A stretch of 64,000 nt of DNA from Ilumatobacteraceae bacterium (GTDB lineage: Bacteria > Actinomycetota > Acidimicrobiia > Acidimicrobiales > Ilumatobacteraceae), in NCBI GenBank assembly GCA_018401375.1, contig JAGYKR010000004.1:106749-170748 (forward strand), written 5' to 3'. Every line of letters begins with the position of its first letter. The first letter of the stretch is position 1. This document shows, piece by piece, positions 26,420 to 35,464 of this stretch. The notes beneath the pieces are model-generated. The model was not told the origin of the DNA. It ran no database searches and saw only the letters and a list, made by a program, of their open reading frames with translations. The translations under genes and the position numbers were made by a program.

Positions 26420-26968
26420 ATGAACGACGTGGACCGCACCTCGTCACCTGCTCCCGGGGACCTTTCCAGCCAGTCAGCCGGCCAGATCCTGATCCGGTTA
26501 AACCTCGTCGGAACCGCAATGTTCCTCCTCACCGCAACGTTCGCAGCCGTGGTGTTCAGCACCTTTGCCCAATGGGTGGGTGCGGTGACGGCACTCATTT
26601 TGTTTGCGGTTGGTGTTTTTACCTTCTTGTGGTCGTACTGGAATGCAGTGCAACGCAGTCGGTCGGACCAGATCGCAGTTACTCAGTTGTACTTCCTTGT
26701 CGGCGAGGTGGCGCCCCGCAAAGTGCGCGTGGTGATGAACTCGGCGCTCCTTGCCCAGGTGTTGATCGCAACCGTCACCGCACTCGGCCGGCCGAATGGA
26801 CCGGAAGGTCGACCGGGGTCTTCGCTCGCCGTTGGGTTCCTTGTTCCGATGCTCGGATTTGGACTCAACGGCTTATGGGCGGCCTATCACGGGAGATTCC
26901 TCGCTCGTCCCGATGCCAAGAACGGGGAATCCGACGGTCAAATAGGGCAGAATGCCAGTCATGGCTGA
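26420..26968 (+). CDS. Membrane protein of unknown function
   Basis: A 182-residue protein with about four membrane helices (residues about 30-52, 54-75, 106-122 and 135-155), and polar ends. No family was recognised. The ATG at 26420 has no good Shine-Dalgarno sequence; a 12-bp direct repeat ends just before it. It overlaps the SRPBCC gene by 17 bases, so the two are probably coupled. Confidence 0.7.
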   Translation: MNDVDRTSSPAPGDLSSQSAGQILIRLNLVGTAMFLLTATFAAVVFSTFAQWVGAVTALILFAVGVFTFLWSYWNAVQRSRSDQIAVTQLYFLVGEVAPRKVRVVMNSALLAQVLIATVTALGRPNGPEGRPGSSLAVGFLVPMLGFGLNGLWAAYHGRFLARPDAKNGESDGQIGQNASHG

Positions 26969-27398
26969 GACGGCATCTGAGTTCACTACCATCGCAGCGC
27001 CCCTCGACAAGGTCTGGGCTACCGCTGTAGACATCGAGCGGTATCCCGAGTGGGCCCACGACTTGAAAGAAGCGGTGATTCTTGCCCGCAATGATCAGGG
27101 TCAGGCCACCGAGGTGGAATTCCGTGCTTCTGCTCTCGGTCGCAGTACCCACTACATCTTGGAATACGACTACTCGGCGGCCCCGGCGGTGCTGTCATGG
27201 AAGATGCTCAAGGGAGACATCCAGCGGCAGATCACCGGCTCGTATCACTTCTCAGAGAACGCAAGTGGTGGTACCGACGTCCGCTACGACATCTCTGTGG
27301 AGTTGGTTGTGCCCCTTCCCGGGTTCGTGAAGCGTCGTGCCGAGGTGCGGATCCTCAACACCTTGAAAGAACTCAAGGTCAGAGCCGAAGCCGACTGA
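26952..27398 (+). CDS. SRPBCC/START-like lipid-binding protein
   Basis: A 148-residue single-domain protein of the SRPBCC fold (polyketide cyclase/dehydrase type). The N-terminal TIAAPLDKVWATAVDIERYPEW motif, split across the first strand and helix, and the C-terminal helix VKRRAEVRILNTLKEL are typical. Such proteins bind hydrophobic ligands in a deep pocket; the ligand is unknown. AGGG lies four bases before the ATG at 26952; a second ATG at 26961 is possible. It is followed after one base by the ROK kinase. Confidence 0.8.
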   Translation: MPVMAETASEFTTIAAPLDKVWATAVDIERYPEWAHDLKEAVILARNDQGQATEVEFRASALGRSTHYILEYDYSAAPAVLSWKMLKGDIQRQITGSYHFSENASGGTDVRYDISVELVVPLPGFVKRRAEVRILNTLKELKVRAEAD

Positions 27399-27399
27399 G

Positions 27400-28416
27400 A
27401 TGCAGATTGGCCTCGATCTCGGCGGCACCAAATGCCTTGGTGTGGCCCTCGAGGTGACTTCAGGTCAGCCGCTGCGAATCCTCGCCGAACATCGTCTCGA
27501 GACCCCGGAAGGGACCGAGGCGATCCTCGACACGATGGTGGAGGTGGCATTCGCCTTAGTGGAATCGGCGTTGCGCTCCGGGGTGACCTCAAGGACCGCA
27601 CAGGGCGGCTCTGGTGCCGGCATCATCGAGATCGATCTGGGGGTTGGGGTCCCCGGCCTCATCACTCGCGACGGGGTCATGCGGGCCTCGCCCAACCTTC
27701 CGGGAATGTACGAGGTAAATATCGCCGAGCAAGTGTCACAGAGGTTGGTCGGAAAGTTGCGTCGGCGGGCAACGCCACCAGAACTCCGGCTGACTCGGGT
27801 TCTTGTGGACAATGACGCGAATTGTGCGGCTCTGGCGGAATGGACGTACGGGGCTGGCGTGGGAGCGCAGGATCTGGTGCTCGTGACCCTCGGAACCGGG
27901 ATCGGTGGCGGCATGGTGATCGGGGGCCGTCCGTACCGGGGGCGCCACGGGTTTGCCGGCGAGTTCGGTCATATGGTCATCGAACCGCAGGGGCTGGACT
28001 GCCCCTGCGGGCAACGCGGTTGTTGGGAGCGCTACGGGTCAGGCTCTGGCCTCGCAATTCTCGGACAGCAGGCTGCGATGATCTCGCCCGACGGGCCCGG
28101 GATACCGCTGCGCGCCGAGGATGTGGTTGCGGCGGTGCGGGCCGGTTCTGTGGTAGGCGCCCAGGTGATGGAGTCCTTCGCACGGTGGGTGGCGCTTGGT
28201 TTGGTGAACCTGGCCAACATTTTGGACCCGGAAATCATCATCGTCGGTGGGGGATTGGCCTCAGAGGCCGAGTTGTTTATGCCCGAGGTCAAACGACTGT
28301 TCGCGGAATTGCTCTATGAGAGCTCCCACCGGGATCATCCGGTGATTGCAGTCGCTCAGTCCGACCATCGGGCGGGAGCGATTGGAGCGGCTGTCGCAGC
28401 CTCACTGCCAGCCTGA
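27400..28416 (+). CDS. glcK: ROK-family glucokinase
   Basis: A 338-residue sugar kinase of the ROK family. The first phosphate loop is IGLDLGGTKCLGV; VDNDANCAALAEW holds the catalytic Asp; VTLGTGIGGGMVI is the second ATP loop; CPCGQRGCWERYGSG is the zinc-binding signature of ROK proteins without a DNA-binding domain. There is no N-terminal HTH, so it is a kinase and not a repressor. Glucose is the likely substrate, which would link to glycogen metabolism, but ROK kinases also take other hexoses. Confidence 0.87.
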   Translation: MQIGLDLGGTKCLGVALEVTSGQPLRILAEHRLETPEGTEAILDTMVEVAFALVESALRSGVTSRTAQGGSGAGIIEIDLGVGVPGLITRDGVMRASPNLPGMYEVNIAEQVSQRLVGKLRRRATPPELRLTRVLVDNDANCAALAEWTYGAGVGAQDLVLVTLGTGIGGGMVIGGRPYRGRHGFAGEFGHMVIEPQGLDCPCGQRGCWERYGSGSGLAILGQQAAMISPDGPGIPLRAEDVVAAVRAGSVVGAQVMESFARWVALGLVNLANILDPEIIIVGGGLASEAELFMPEVKRLFAELLYESSHRDHPVIAVAQSDHRAGAIGAAVAASLPA

Positions 28417-28425
28417 GTCTCCCTA

Positions 28426-28448
28426 GAAGATGTTCCCGGGAAGATGTT
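28426..28448. repeat. 9-bp direct repeat, 14-bp period
   Basis: GAAGATGTT at 28426-28434 and 28440-28448, lying between the convergent ROK and carboxylase genes and ending at the carboxylase stop codon. Confidence 0.7.
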
Positions 28449-29803
28449 TAGAGTGGGCTGTTGCCGTGTTTGCGTGGCTGGAGTTGCTCACGTTTGTTTT
28501 CGAGAATCTCGAGGGCAGCACAGATCTCGGCACGGGTGTCAGCTGGATCGATCACCGCATCGACGAGACCGCGCTCGGCAGCCACATACGGGTTCAACAA
28601 GCGATCGGCGTAGTCGGCTTCGAACTGGGCTCGTTCTTCAGGTGTGGCCCGACGTTGCAAAATCGCGGCCGCTTGGCCGGCACCCATGACGGCCAGTTCC
28701 GCCCACGGCCACGCCAAACACAGATCGTTCCCCATGGTCTTTGAATCCATGACGATGTACGCGCCGCCGTAACTCTTGCGCAGGATCACACCGATGCGGG
28801 GCACGGTGGCACGCGCATAGGCAAACACAAGTTGTGCGCCGTGGCGGATCATGCCTCGCCACTCAAGATCCTTGCCCGGATAGAAGCCGGGCGTGTCTAC
28901 CAACGTGATGATCGGGAGGTTGAACGCGTTGCACATGTTGACGAACCGGGCCGCCTTCTGGGAGGCCGGAATGTCGAGGGTCCCTGCGAGGGAGATCGGC
29001 TGATTGGCCACGATCCCGCATGGACGGCCATCGAAGGTGGCGAATGCGGTGACCACATTGGTTGCCCAGCGATCCCGGAGTTCGAGCACCGAACCCTCAT
29101 CGGCGATCGCTTCAGCCACCTTGCGTACGTCATAGCTGCCCGTGGATGTAGCCGGCATCAACGCACCCGCCTCGGGGCAGGAACGATCCGGTGGATCCTC
29201 TTGAGGCCAGCGTGTGGGCTCGGTGTCCACGTGATCGGGGAGGTAATCGAGTAACGCCTCGACCATGTCGATCGCCTCGGCTAGGTCAGACACGATTGCG
29301 GTGGGGACACCGGCGTATCGGCTCAGGTTTGCAGCGCCTCCGAGTTCCTCGGCCGAGATGTCGATCCCGGTGAATTGTTCCACCATCACAGTGCCCGAGA
29401 CGAAGGCATAACTGGTCTCGGTCATCACGGCGAGATCGCTTAACCCGAGTAGTAGCGCCGGCCCCGACACCGCAGGACCGTCGACGATGATCGCTGTTGG
29501 CACTACGCCGGAACATCGAGCGAGGCTTGCAGCGACCCGCCCCCAGCCGTGCAGGGCGCTAATGCCTTCGGTGATATCGGCCCCGGTCGTAGCCAGCAAC
29601 ATCACCAGCGGCAGCCCCTCGCTGCGGGCTTTCTCGGCACCCTGTTCCATGACAGCAAAATCGCTTGAGGTCAGTTTGGAACCATGATCCGGATGGTTCG
29701 GGTCATAGGCCACCCACACCACTCGGCGATGTCCGAGATCACGAACAGCGGCCGACATCGGTCCCGGGAGGTGTGCGGACAAGGCGATCTCGGCACGGGT
29801 CAT
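28448..29803 (-). CDS. Acyl-CoA carboxylase carboxyltransferase (beta) subunit
   Basis: A 451-residue biotin-dependent carboxyltransferase, which moves a carboxyl group from biotin to an acyl-CoA such as acetyl- or propionyl-CoA. The N- and C-terminal crotonase-like halves are both present: SGPALLLGLSDLAVM and GTVMVEQFTG in the first, and VDTPGFYPGKDLEWRGMIRHGA, split, with SYGGAYIVM in the second. It is shorter than the usual 510-530 residues, mainly at the N terminus, where the first CoA-binding helices are reduced. No biotin carboxylase gene is nearby. It lies 11 bases downstream of the LysR gene. Confidence 0.82.
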   Translation of the reverse strand: MTRAEIALSAHLPGPMSAAVRDLGHRRVVWVAYDPNHPDHGSKLTSSDFAVMEQGAEKARSEGLPLVMLLATTGADITEGISALHGWGRVAASLARCSGVVPTAIIVDGPAVSGPALLLGLSDLAVMTETSYAFVSGTVMVEQFTGIDISAEELGGAANLSRYAGVPTAIVSDLAEAIDMVEALLDYLPDHVDTEPTRWPQEDPPDRSCPEAGALMPATSTGSYDVRKVAEAIADEGSVLELRDRWATNVVTAFATFDGRPCGIVANQPISLAGTLDIPASQKAARFVNMCNAFNLPIITLVDTPGFYPGKDLEWRGMIRHGAQLVFAYARATVPRIGVILRKSYGGAYIVMDSKTMGNDLCLAWPWAELAVMGAGQAAAILQRRATPEERAQFEADYADRLLNPYVAAERGLVDAVIDPADTRAEICAALEILENKREQLQPRKHGNSPL

Positions 29804-29814
29804 CAGGGGCGATG

Positions 29815-30753
29815 CTAATGGGTGGAGCTGCCGTGCAAGGCTTCCACGTTGAGGTAGACCCCCGGCTGCAATGGTCCTCGTTCGGCGATCACGTGGTGAA
29901 GGACGTCGAGGACTGCGGTGGTAGCAGCGCTCGGGCTTGGGCGGCGCCGGCGGGCGATGGCCACCACGCGGCGGGGGAGTTCAGGTACCTGGATCCGTAC
30001 GAAATCCCCTTTCACCCAACGTGGCACGGCGGTAGCGGGCACGATCGCTGGCCCGTAGTCCTCAAAGGCCAACGAGGCCAGCAGGCGTACACCGTCGATC
30101 TCGGCTTGGGCTCGCAGCGTGATGTTGGCCGTGGTCGCCGATCGGTCAAGCACCCGACGAAGAGCGGTGCCCTTGGGAGGTAGGAGCAGCGGTAGATCGT
30201 CGAGTTCGGTGATTGAGATCGTGGATCGCCCGGCCAAAGGATGATTGGTGTGCGCCAAGAGCACGAGATCTTCGGCGAAAATCGGCTCGATGATGAGTTC
30301 GGGGTCGTCCACTGGGAGGTGAATAATGGCGGCGTTGAGTTCTCCCGACAGCACGGCAGGAATCAACGTGGAGGTGGATCCCTCGTGGACAATCGGGTGC
30401 ACGAGGGGGAGCGAGCGTGATATTTCGGTCATCAACTGGGGCATGAGCCAGCGCGCTGTGGTGCCGATGACGCCGAAACGAGCATCCCCGGAGGGTTCGG
30501 CATCTACGGAGGCCATATCGGCGGCGATGTCTTCAATCTCGTTGAGAATCCTGCGGGCACGCTCCACCACGCGTCGGCCCTCTTCGGTCAGGCCGCCGTG
30601 CGCTCGATCCACAAGAGTGACACCGAGCTCCCGCTCCATCTTGGCGATGTGACCGGAAATGTTGGATTGCACAGTGAAAAGAGCTCGGGCGGCAGACGAA
30701 AAGGTGCCATGGTCGGCGATGGCCACCAGGGCCGAGAGCTGTCGCACGTCCAT
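29815..30753 (-). CDS. LysR-family transcription regulator
   Basis: A 312-residue regulator with an N-terminal winged helix-turn-helix (MDVRQLSALVAIADHGTFSSAAR, split; FTVQSNISGHIAKME) and a C-terminal periplasmic-binding-protein-like effector domain. LysR proteins usually control a divergent gene as well as themselves; the divergent strand here has no protein gene, but it does carry the candidate RNA at 30835-30942. A small inverted repeat lies just upstream of the start. The downstream carboxylase may be a target because both share a strand with an 11-base gap. Confidence 0.87.
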   Translation of the reverse strand: MDVRQLSALVAIADHGTFSSAARALFTVQSNISGHIAKMERELGVTLVDRAHGGLTEEGRRVVERARRILNEIEDIAADMASVDAEPSGDARFGVIGTTARWLMPQLMTEISRSLPLVHPIVHEGSTSTLIPAVLSGELNAAIIHLPVDDPELIIEPIFAEDLVLLAHTNHPLAGRSTISITELDDLPLLLPPKGTALRRVLDRSATTANITLRAQAEIDGVRLLASLAFEDYGPAIVPATAVPRWVKGDFVRIQVPELPRRVVAIARRRRPSPSAATTAVLDVLHHVIAERGPLQPGVYLNVEALHGSSTH

Positions 30754-30763
30754 CTGTAGAAAC

Positions 30764-30776
30764 GATAGCGACTATC
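30764..30776. promoter_or_regulatory. Candidate LysR operator
   Basis: GATAG-CGA-CTATC, a perfect inverted repeat with five-base arms, 11 bases upstream of the LysR ATG. This is the right place and symmetry for a LysR autoregulation site, although it is shorter than the classical T-N11-A box. Confidence 0.45.
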
Positions 30777-30834
30777 TGCATGTTCTAGTTGTGAGATTGG
30801 TTCGGGTTTGACATACTTCTTCACATAACGAAGC

Positions 30835-30942
30835 GAGAACACCCCCCAATGTTCCGCTCGAGAGGAATCCAACTGGTTCCCCAACCATGGATTTCTCAGG
30901 TTGAGAGGCCCCCATCCCCCAATGGGGGCTTCTCCCGTTTTC
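30835..30942 (+). ncRNA. Candidate structured small RNA
   Basis: A gap of 198 bases between LysR and a nitroreductase holds two stable hairpins in tandem. Hairpin 1 (30862-30897) has a ten-pair outer stem (GAGGAATCCA with TGGATTTCTC), a two-base bulge, a five-pair inner stem (TGGTT with AACCA) and a CCCC loop. Hairpin 2 (30903-30934) has a 13-pair stem and ends in CCCGTTTT. Each stem contains one mismatch that is a G-U pair when the + strand is the RNA, but a C-A mismatch when the - strand is, so the RNA should be read on the + strand. The 5' end is a guess. Confidence 0.45.
30903..30934 (+). terminator. Terminator-like hairpin
   Basis: GAGAGGCCCCCAT, six bases, then ATGGGGGCTTCTC, with one G-U pair, followed by CCCGTTTT. 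It would end the candidate RNA and could also block readthrough from the nitroreductase on the other strand. Confidence 0.55.
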
Positions 30943-30951
30943 GGGTGATCT

Positions 30952-31605
30952 TCAGGCTGTGAGCGCTGGGCCATCGAACCGGTCGATAGTCGCAAATGTC
31001 TCCACAGCGTGCCGGGTGAGCTTGGTGAACTCTTTCTCCGGGCGGCCGAGCACGATGGTTGCCGCGAGAGCGAAGTTCTCGGGGAGGCCGAGGATCGGAC
31101 CCGCTTCGACCTCGGTGCGCGATAGGAACGTGGTCAAGACTCCAGAGAGGCCGTGTTCCCGGGCGGCGAGCAGGATGCTCCAGCAGAAGGGGTAGATCGA
31201 GGCGCCAGCCACGATCGGGGGACGATCCAAGTTGAGGTCGGTCACAGCAATCTCGCGAAGATCAGCAGCGATCACGAGAACGGCGACCCCTTTATCGAAG
31301 TAATCAAGGAGCTCGTAGGGGAACGGTGACACCTCGGCCGGGGGCTGATAGGCCACCATGTTGTATGCCCTTTGGCCTGCGGTGGCCGCGGTCATGTACT
31401 CGTCCCATACCGGCTTGACCAGCCGAGCTACTTCACTGCGCATTTCCGGGCTTTTTAAAACGGCGACCTTCCACGGCTGGCGGTTCCCGCCCGAAGGCGA
31501 GAAGCGCGCCAGATCCAAGATTGCGTGGATAGTGGAGTCGGTGATCTCCTCGGTCACAAAGCGACGAGCAGAACCGGTGGTGCGAAGGGCGTGGTCAAGA
31601 TTCAC
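30952..31605 (-). CDS. Nitroreductase-family flavoprotein
   Basis: A 217-residue FMN enzyme of the nitroreductase superfamily. The FMN-binding strands RTTGSARRFVTEEITDS and ARFSPSGGNRQPWKVAVL (each in part) are clear, as are the central PFCWSILLAAREHGLSGVLTTF and the C-terminal LGRPEKE. The real substrate is unknown. The same window holds a second, distinct member at 34682-35329. It is on the same strand as aconitase, 39 bases downstream of it. Confidence 0.85.
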   Translation of the reverse strand: MNLDHALRTTGSARRFVTEEITDSTIHAILDLARFSPSGGNRQPWKVAVLKSPEMRSEVARLVKPVWDEYMTAATAGQRAYNMVAYQPPAEVSPFPYELLDYFDKGVAVLVIAADLREIAVTDLNLDRPPIVAGASIYPFCWSILLAAREHGLSGVLTTFLSRTEVEAGPILGLPENFALAATIVLGRPEKEFTKLTRHAVETFATIDRFDGPALTA

Positions 31606-31644
31606 CCGCTCAGCCTACTGAGGGCTTGGCGGACCAAAGCCATG

Positions 31645-33912
31645 TCACGCCTGGCTGGAGGCCACCTTTTGGCGCACAATGTTGAGTGCCGAGCCAGCTA
31701 CGAACCACTCCACCTGCTCCGGACTGAAGGTGTGGGTGGCCGAGAACTCTATGACGCTCCCATCAGGCTTGACGATCTCACAGCGCACCGGTTGGCCGGG
31801 CACTGGGGGAAGGCCTCGGACGTTAATCCGGTCATCCTGCTCGATGAGGTCATAGGTGGCGGGGTCAGCAAAGGTCAGCGGGACGAGACCTTGCTTCTTC
31901 AGGTTCGTCTCATGGATTCGCGCAAAGGAGCGGGCAAAGATCACGAGGCCACCACGGAAGCGAGGCTCCATCGCAGCATGCTCGCGCGAGGATCCTTCGC
32001 CGTAGTTACGGTCGCCGATCGCACACCAGCCGATGCCGGCCTCGGAATAGCGCTTGGCGATTTCGGGGTAACTCCGGGTTCCTCCATCGGTGACATCGAT
32101 GCCTTCGCCGACAGCATCGGTGAAGGCGTTCACCGCTCCGATGAATAGGTTGCCCGAGATGTTCTCGAGGTGTCCGCGGTACTTCAGCCATGGTCCAGCG
32201 GCTGAGATGTGGTCAGTGGTGCACTTGCCTTGGGCCTTCATGAGGATCGGCAGACCGAGGTAATCCTGCCCATCCCATGCGGGGAAGGGTTCAAGGAGTT
32301 GGAGTCGGTCGCTGGTTGGACTGACCGCCACGGTGACACCACTCGGATCGGCAGGGGGAGCGGTGTAGGTGTTTTCGCCCGGGTCATAACCACGTTGGGG
32401 CAAAATCTCACCCACGGGGGCGTCAAGGCGGATCTCGGTGCCATCGGGTGCGGTCAGGGTGTCGGTGGCCGGGTTGAAATCGAGCCGGCCAGCGAGGGCG
32501 AGGGCGATCACCGTGTCCGGGGAAGTCACAAAGCTCAACGTGTTAGCGGAGCCGTCGTTGCGCTTGGGGAAGTTTCGGTTATAGGAGTTCACGATTGTGT
32601 TGGGCTGACCGGTGACGCTGGCCGGACGTGACCATTGGCCAATGCACGGTCCACAAGCGTTAGCGAGCACGGTCGCGCCTATTGCTTCAAGGTCGGCGAG
32701 CAGCCCATCGCGCTCAATGGTGGCGCGGATCTGTTCGGAGCCTGGCGTGATCAGTAGTTCGGTCTTGGAGGTCAAACCGTGCGCTGCGGCCTGGCGGGCA
32801 ATCGAAGCGGCCCGGGTGATGTCCTCATAGGAGGAGTTCGTGCACGAACCGATCAAGGCTGCCGAGATCTCTAGCGGCCAATCATTTTCGCCCGCTGCGG
32901 TACCCACCTCGGCACCGACGCGATGGGCTCGATCGGGCGAATGGGGTCCATTAATCATCGGTGTCAAGGCGTCGAGGTCAATCTCGATCACCTGGTCATA
33001 TAACGCTCCCTCATCGGGACGCAGATCATCGACCACAAGGTCTGCGGCCGCAGCGATTTCGGCCCGGCCGGTCGCAGTCAGGTAGGCGGCCATATTGGCG
33101 TCGTAGCCGAAAACCGAGGTGGTGGCGCCGATCTCCGCTCCCATATTGCAAATCGTGGCCTTGCCGGTAGCGGAGATGGAGTCGGCTCCCGGGCCGAAGT
33201 ATTCGACGATCGCGCCTGTTCCACCCTCCACGGTGAGAATGCGGGCGACCTCCAAAATCACGTCTTTGGGGCTGGACCAGCCGCTCAGCGAACCGGTCAA
33301 ACGCACGCCGATCACTTTCGGCCAACGCACATTGAACGGGAAGCCGGTCATCACGTCCACGGCATCGGCCCCGCCGACACCGATCGCTACCATCCCGAGC
33401 CCACCGGCATTGGGGGTGTGGGAGTCGGTCCCGATCATCATCCCTCCAGGGAAGGCGTAGTTCTCGAGGACCACCTGGTGGATGATTCCGCTGCCCGGTC
33501 CCCAAAAGCCGATGCCATATTTGGCGGAGACGCTGCGGAGGAACTCATAGACCTCGGCATTTGTGTCGATGGCCACGCCGAGATCGATAGCCGCTCCCAC
33601 TTTGGCTTGGATGAGATGGTCGCAATGCACAGTGGACGGAGCGGCCACTTCTGGCAAGCCTGCGGTGGTGAACTGCAACAGCGCCATCTGAGCGGTTGCG
33701 TCTTGCATGGCAACACGGTCGGGGTTGAAATCGGCGTAACTGATCCCGCGCTCAAGATCCTGATTGGCGGGGTCGCAGAGATGGTTGATCAAGATCTTCT
33801 CGGTCAACGTCAAAGGCCGGCCGAGCCGGGAACGGCCGATTGCCACCCGTTCAGGCAAAGTGGCGTAGACGTTCGTGGCGATATCGAGAGGGGAGCGAGC
33901 ACTGACGGTCAT
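31645..33912 (-). CDS. acn: Aconitate hydratase
   Basis: Interconverts citrate and isocitrate in the TCA cycle with a 4Fe-4S cluster. The 755-residue protein has the mitochondrial-type layout: [24 protein letters not shown] and [11 protein letters not shown] supply cluster and substrate residues, and the C-terminal swivel domain begins near [14 protein letters not shown], with [16 protein letters not shown] as its substrate loop. Length matches the mitochondrial-type aconitases and not the longer AcnA or the AcnB type. It is divergent from a GntR regulator; a -10-like element lies 12 bases before its ATG, leaving almost no 5' leader. Confidence 0.93.
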   Translation of the reverse strand: MTVSARSPLDIATNVYATLPERVAIGRSRLGRPLTLTEKILINHLCDPANQDLERGISYADFNPDRVAMQDATAQMALLQFTTAGLPEVAAPSTVHCDHLIQAKVGAAIDLGVAIDTNAEVYEFLRSVSAKYGIGFWGPGSGIIHQVVLENYAFPGGMMIGTDSHTPNAGGLGMVAIGVGGADAVDVMTGFPFNVRWPKVIGVRLTGSLSGWSSPKDVILEVARILTVEGGTGAIVEYFGPGADSISATGKATICNMGAEIGATTSVFGYDANMAAYLTATGRAEIAAAADLVVDDLRPDEGALYDQVIEIDLDALTPMINGPHSPDRAHRVGAEVGTAAGENDWPLEISAALIGSCTNSSYEDITRAASIARQAAAHGLTSKTELLITPGSEQIRATIERDGLLADLEAIGATVLANACGPCIGQWSRPASVTGQPNTIVNSYNRNFPKRNDGSANTLSFVTSPDTVIALALAGRLDFNPATDTLTAPDGTEIRLDAPVGEILPQRGYDPGENTYTAPPADPSGVTVAVSPTSDRLQLLEPFPAWDGQDYLGLPILMKAQGKCTTDHISAAGPWLKYRGHLENISGNLFIGAVNAFTDAVGEGIDVTDGGTRSYPEIAKRYSEAGIGWCAIGDRNYGEGSSREHAAMEPRFRGGLVIFARSFARIHETNLKKQGLVPLTFADPATYDLIEQDDRINVRGLPPVPGQPVRCEIVKPDGSVIEFSATHTFSPEQVEWFVAGSALNIVRQKVASSQA

Positions 33913-33921
33913 GTAGACAAC

Positions 33922-33927
33922 TATAAT
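33922..33927 (+). promoter_or_regulatory. -10 element of the gntR/acn divergent promoter
   Basis: TATAAT, a perfect -10 hexamer on the + strand, ends six bases before the gntR GTG. The same patch read on the - strand gives TATTAT and TATAGT within 7-12 bases of the aconitase ATG. Both transcripts would be leaderless or nearly so. Confidence 0.6.
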
Positions 33928-33933
33928 ACAAGT

Positions 33934-34662
33934 GTGCGCCGGATCCGATATTCAGAAATCGCCGATGCGATGCGCACCCGACTGAGCGATGCGGCCCCAG
34001 GAACGGTGCTCCCCAGCGAGTCCGAGCTCTCGGCGGAGTTTCAGGTGAGCCGGGTCACGGTTCGTCGGGCGCTTGAAATCATTCGTGATGAAGGTCTGAT
34101 CAACGCTCGACAGGGGTTCGGCTGGTTTGTGCCGGTGGAGCCGGTGCGCCAGCATCTCACCCGCCTCGGCACAATCGAGGATCAACTCGCCGATTCTGGG
34201 CGCAACTCGGCCCGTCGCATCGAGGAGTTTGCTTTCACAGCACCTCCAGCCCATGTGGCATCAATCCTGTGCGGTGTCGCTGACGTCCTTCGGGTCAAAA
34301 GGGTGAACCTCGCCGATGGCGAACCTTTCGCTGTGGTCACGGTGTGGTGTCCAGGATCGCTCGGCCGTCACCTGTCACGGGCCGATGTGGAGAGCCGACC
34401 GTTCTACGAGCTACTCGGCCTGGAACTGCGAGGTGCCACACAGACCATCGGCGCCGATTCCGCCGAACCTGAGGTTGCGGCATTACTGAACGTGCCTGTT
34501 GGCTCGCCCCTGCTGCGTTGTTTGCGGGTCACCACCGACATCGACGGAACCCCGGTGCTGGTGAGCGAGCATGTATTTCCCGCTCACCGCACTGAGTTCG
34601 TCGTGGATCTCCCGCAGGCTGCCCCGTCAATGACACCATCGGGGCTGCGGTTGGTGGAATAG
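33934..34662 (+). CDS. GntR/HutC-family transcription regulator
   Basis: A 242-residue regulator: an N-terminal winged HTH ([39 protein letters not shown], split) and a C-terminal UTRA ligand domain (residues about 85-235) that usually senses a small acid or sugar. The start at GTG 33934 is chosen because the longer frame lies antisense to aconitase, and because TATAAT sits seven bases upstream, at a distance that would put the transcription start on the start codon. It is divergent from aconitase with a 21-base gap and is probably its regulator; a typical actinobacterial aconitase regulator is a TetR protein instead. Confidence 0.88.
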   Translation: MRRIRYSEIADAMRTRLSDAAPGTVLPSESELSAEFQVSRVTVRRALEIIRDEGLINARQGFGWFVPVEPVRQHLTRLGTIEDQLADSGRNSARRIEEFAFTAPPAHVASILCGVADVLRVKRVNLADGEPFAVVTVWCPGSLGRHLSRADVESRPFYELLGLELRGATQTIGADSAEPEVAALLNVPVGSPLLRCLRVTTDIDGTPVLVSEHVFPAHRTEFVVDLPQAAPSMTPSGLRLVE

Positions 34663-34685
34663 CGGTTACGTGGAGTAGCGGTTAC
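34654..34685. repeat. 16-bp tandem repeat, two copies, over two stop codons
   Basis: GTGGAATAGCGGTTAC (34654-34669) and GTGGAGTAGCGGTTAC (34670-34685), differing at one base. The first copy contains the gntR TAG stop and the second contains the stop of the convergent nitroreductase (TAA on the minus strand). Confidence 0.9.
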
Positions 34686-35329
34686 CAGGTCTCCCAGTGC
34701 GACACCTCGGACACTGGCAGGCGCTGAGCGAGTTTGAAGTCTGTCCCCTGGGTGTAGGCGATGGGGAACAGGCCGCCTTGGGTGACCTTGTCATAGGGGA
34801 TTCCGAGTAGTTCAGCGGCCTGCTTCTCCCCATCGTTCATGAGGTGGATCGTGGTCCAGGCCGACCCCATCCCGCGCTCGCGCAGAGCCAGCATGAAACT
34901 CCATACGGCGGGCAGCAGCGAACCCCACCCTCCGGCCTGAGCGGCGGTGGGCAAATTCTCGAAACGACCTTCAATGCACGGAATCATGAGGATCGGGGTG
35001 CGATGGAAGTTGTCGGCCAGATATTGCGCGGAGTTGCGGACCGATCCCATTCGCTCGCCGCGGCTGTCGCCGGCGGCGTACTCAGGTGCGGGTGCCGAGG
35101 CGTAGAGGGCGAAGTTCTTCGCATAGATGTCGGCGAGGGCCTGCTTTTTGGCTGGGTCCGTGACAAACATCCAATGCCAGGTCTGACGGTTGGAACCCGA
35201 GGGGGCCTGCAGGGCGAGATCCAAGCACTCCTCAACGATTTCGCGCCCCACGGGGCGATCGAAGTCGAGGCGCTTGCGCACCGAACGTGTCGTGGTCAAA
35301 ACCTCATCAGCGGAAAGATTCAATTTCAT
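34682..35329 (-). CDS. Nitroreductase-family flavoprotein
   Basis: A 215-residue FMN enzyme of the nitroreductase superfamily, distinct from the one at 30952. Seen are TTRSVRKRLDFDRPV, ALQAPSGSNRQTWHWMFV (in part) and WSFMLALRERGMGSAWTTIH. The start at 35329 (MKLNLSADE) is preferred to 35461, as the extra 44 residues are Ser/Pro-rich and unrelated to the fold. A perfect CRP-type site lies eight bases upstream of the ATG, and the crotonase is divergent. Substrate unknown. Confidence 0.82.
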   Translation of the reverse strand: MKLNLSADEVLTTTRSVRKRLDFDRPVGREIVEECLDLALQAPSGSNRQTWHWMFVTDPAKKQALADIYAKNFALYASAPAPEYAAGDSRGERMGSVRNSAQYLADNFHRTPILMIPCIEGRFENLPTAAQAGGWGSLLPAVWSFMLALRERGMGSAWTTIHLMNDGEKQAAELLGIPYDKVTQGGLFPIAYTQGTDFKLAQRLPVSEVSHWETW

Positions 35330-35337
35330 TGACAGAG

Positions 35338-35353
35338 TGTGACAGTTCTCACA
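35338..35353. promoter_or_regulatory. CRP/FNR-family binding site
   Basis: TGTGACAGTTCTCACA matches the CRP consensus TGTGA-N6-TCACA at all ten fixed bases. It is eight bases upstream of the nitroreductase ATG and 111 bases upstream of the crotonase ATG. At that place it would repress the first and could activate the second. Confidence 0.65.
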
Positions 35354-35464
35354 GCCGTCTGGTGAATCCGGCGAATCAGAAGTAACTGTTGAGGGCGCCT
35401 GTTTGCTCGGACTCTCTTCGACGCCGCTGCGACTCGAGGATGGGACACATGTCAGAATCATGAG

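Noticed and set aside
30849..30962. 37-codon reading frame in the LysR/nitroreductase gap
   Set aside because: It follows the hairpin stems and overlaps the nitroreductase stop; no ribosome-binding site or family was seen.
33418..33933. Longer GntR reading frame
   Set aside because: The extra part is antisense to aconitase and has no protein features; a promoter lies before the GTG at 33934.
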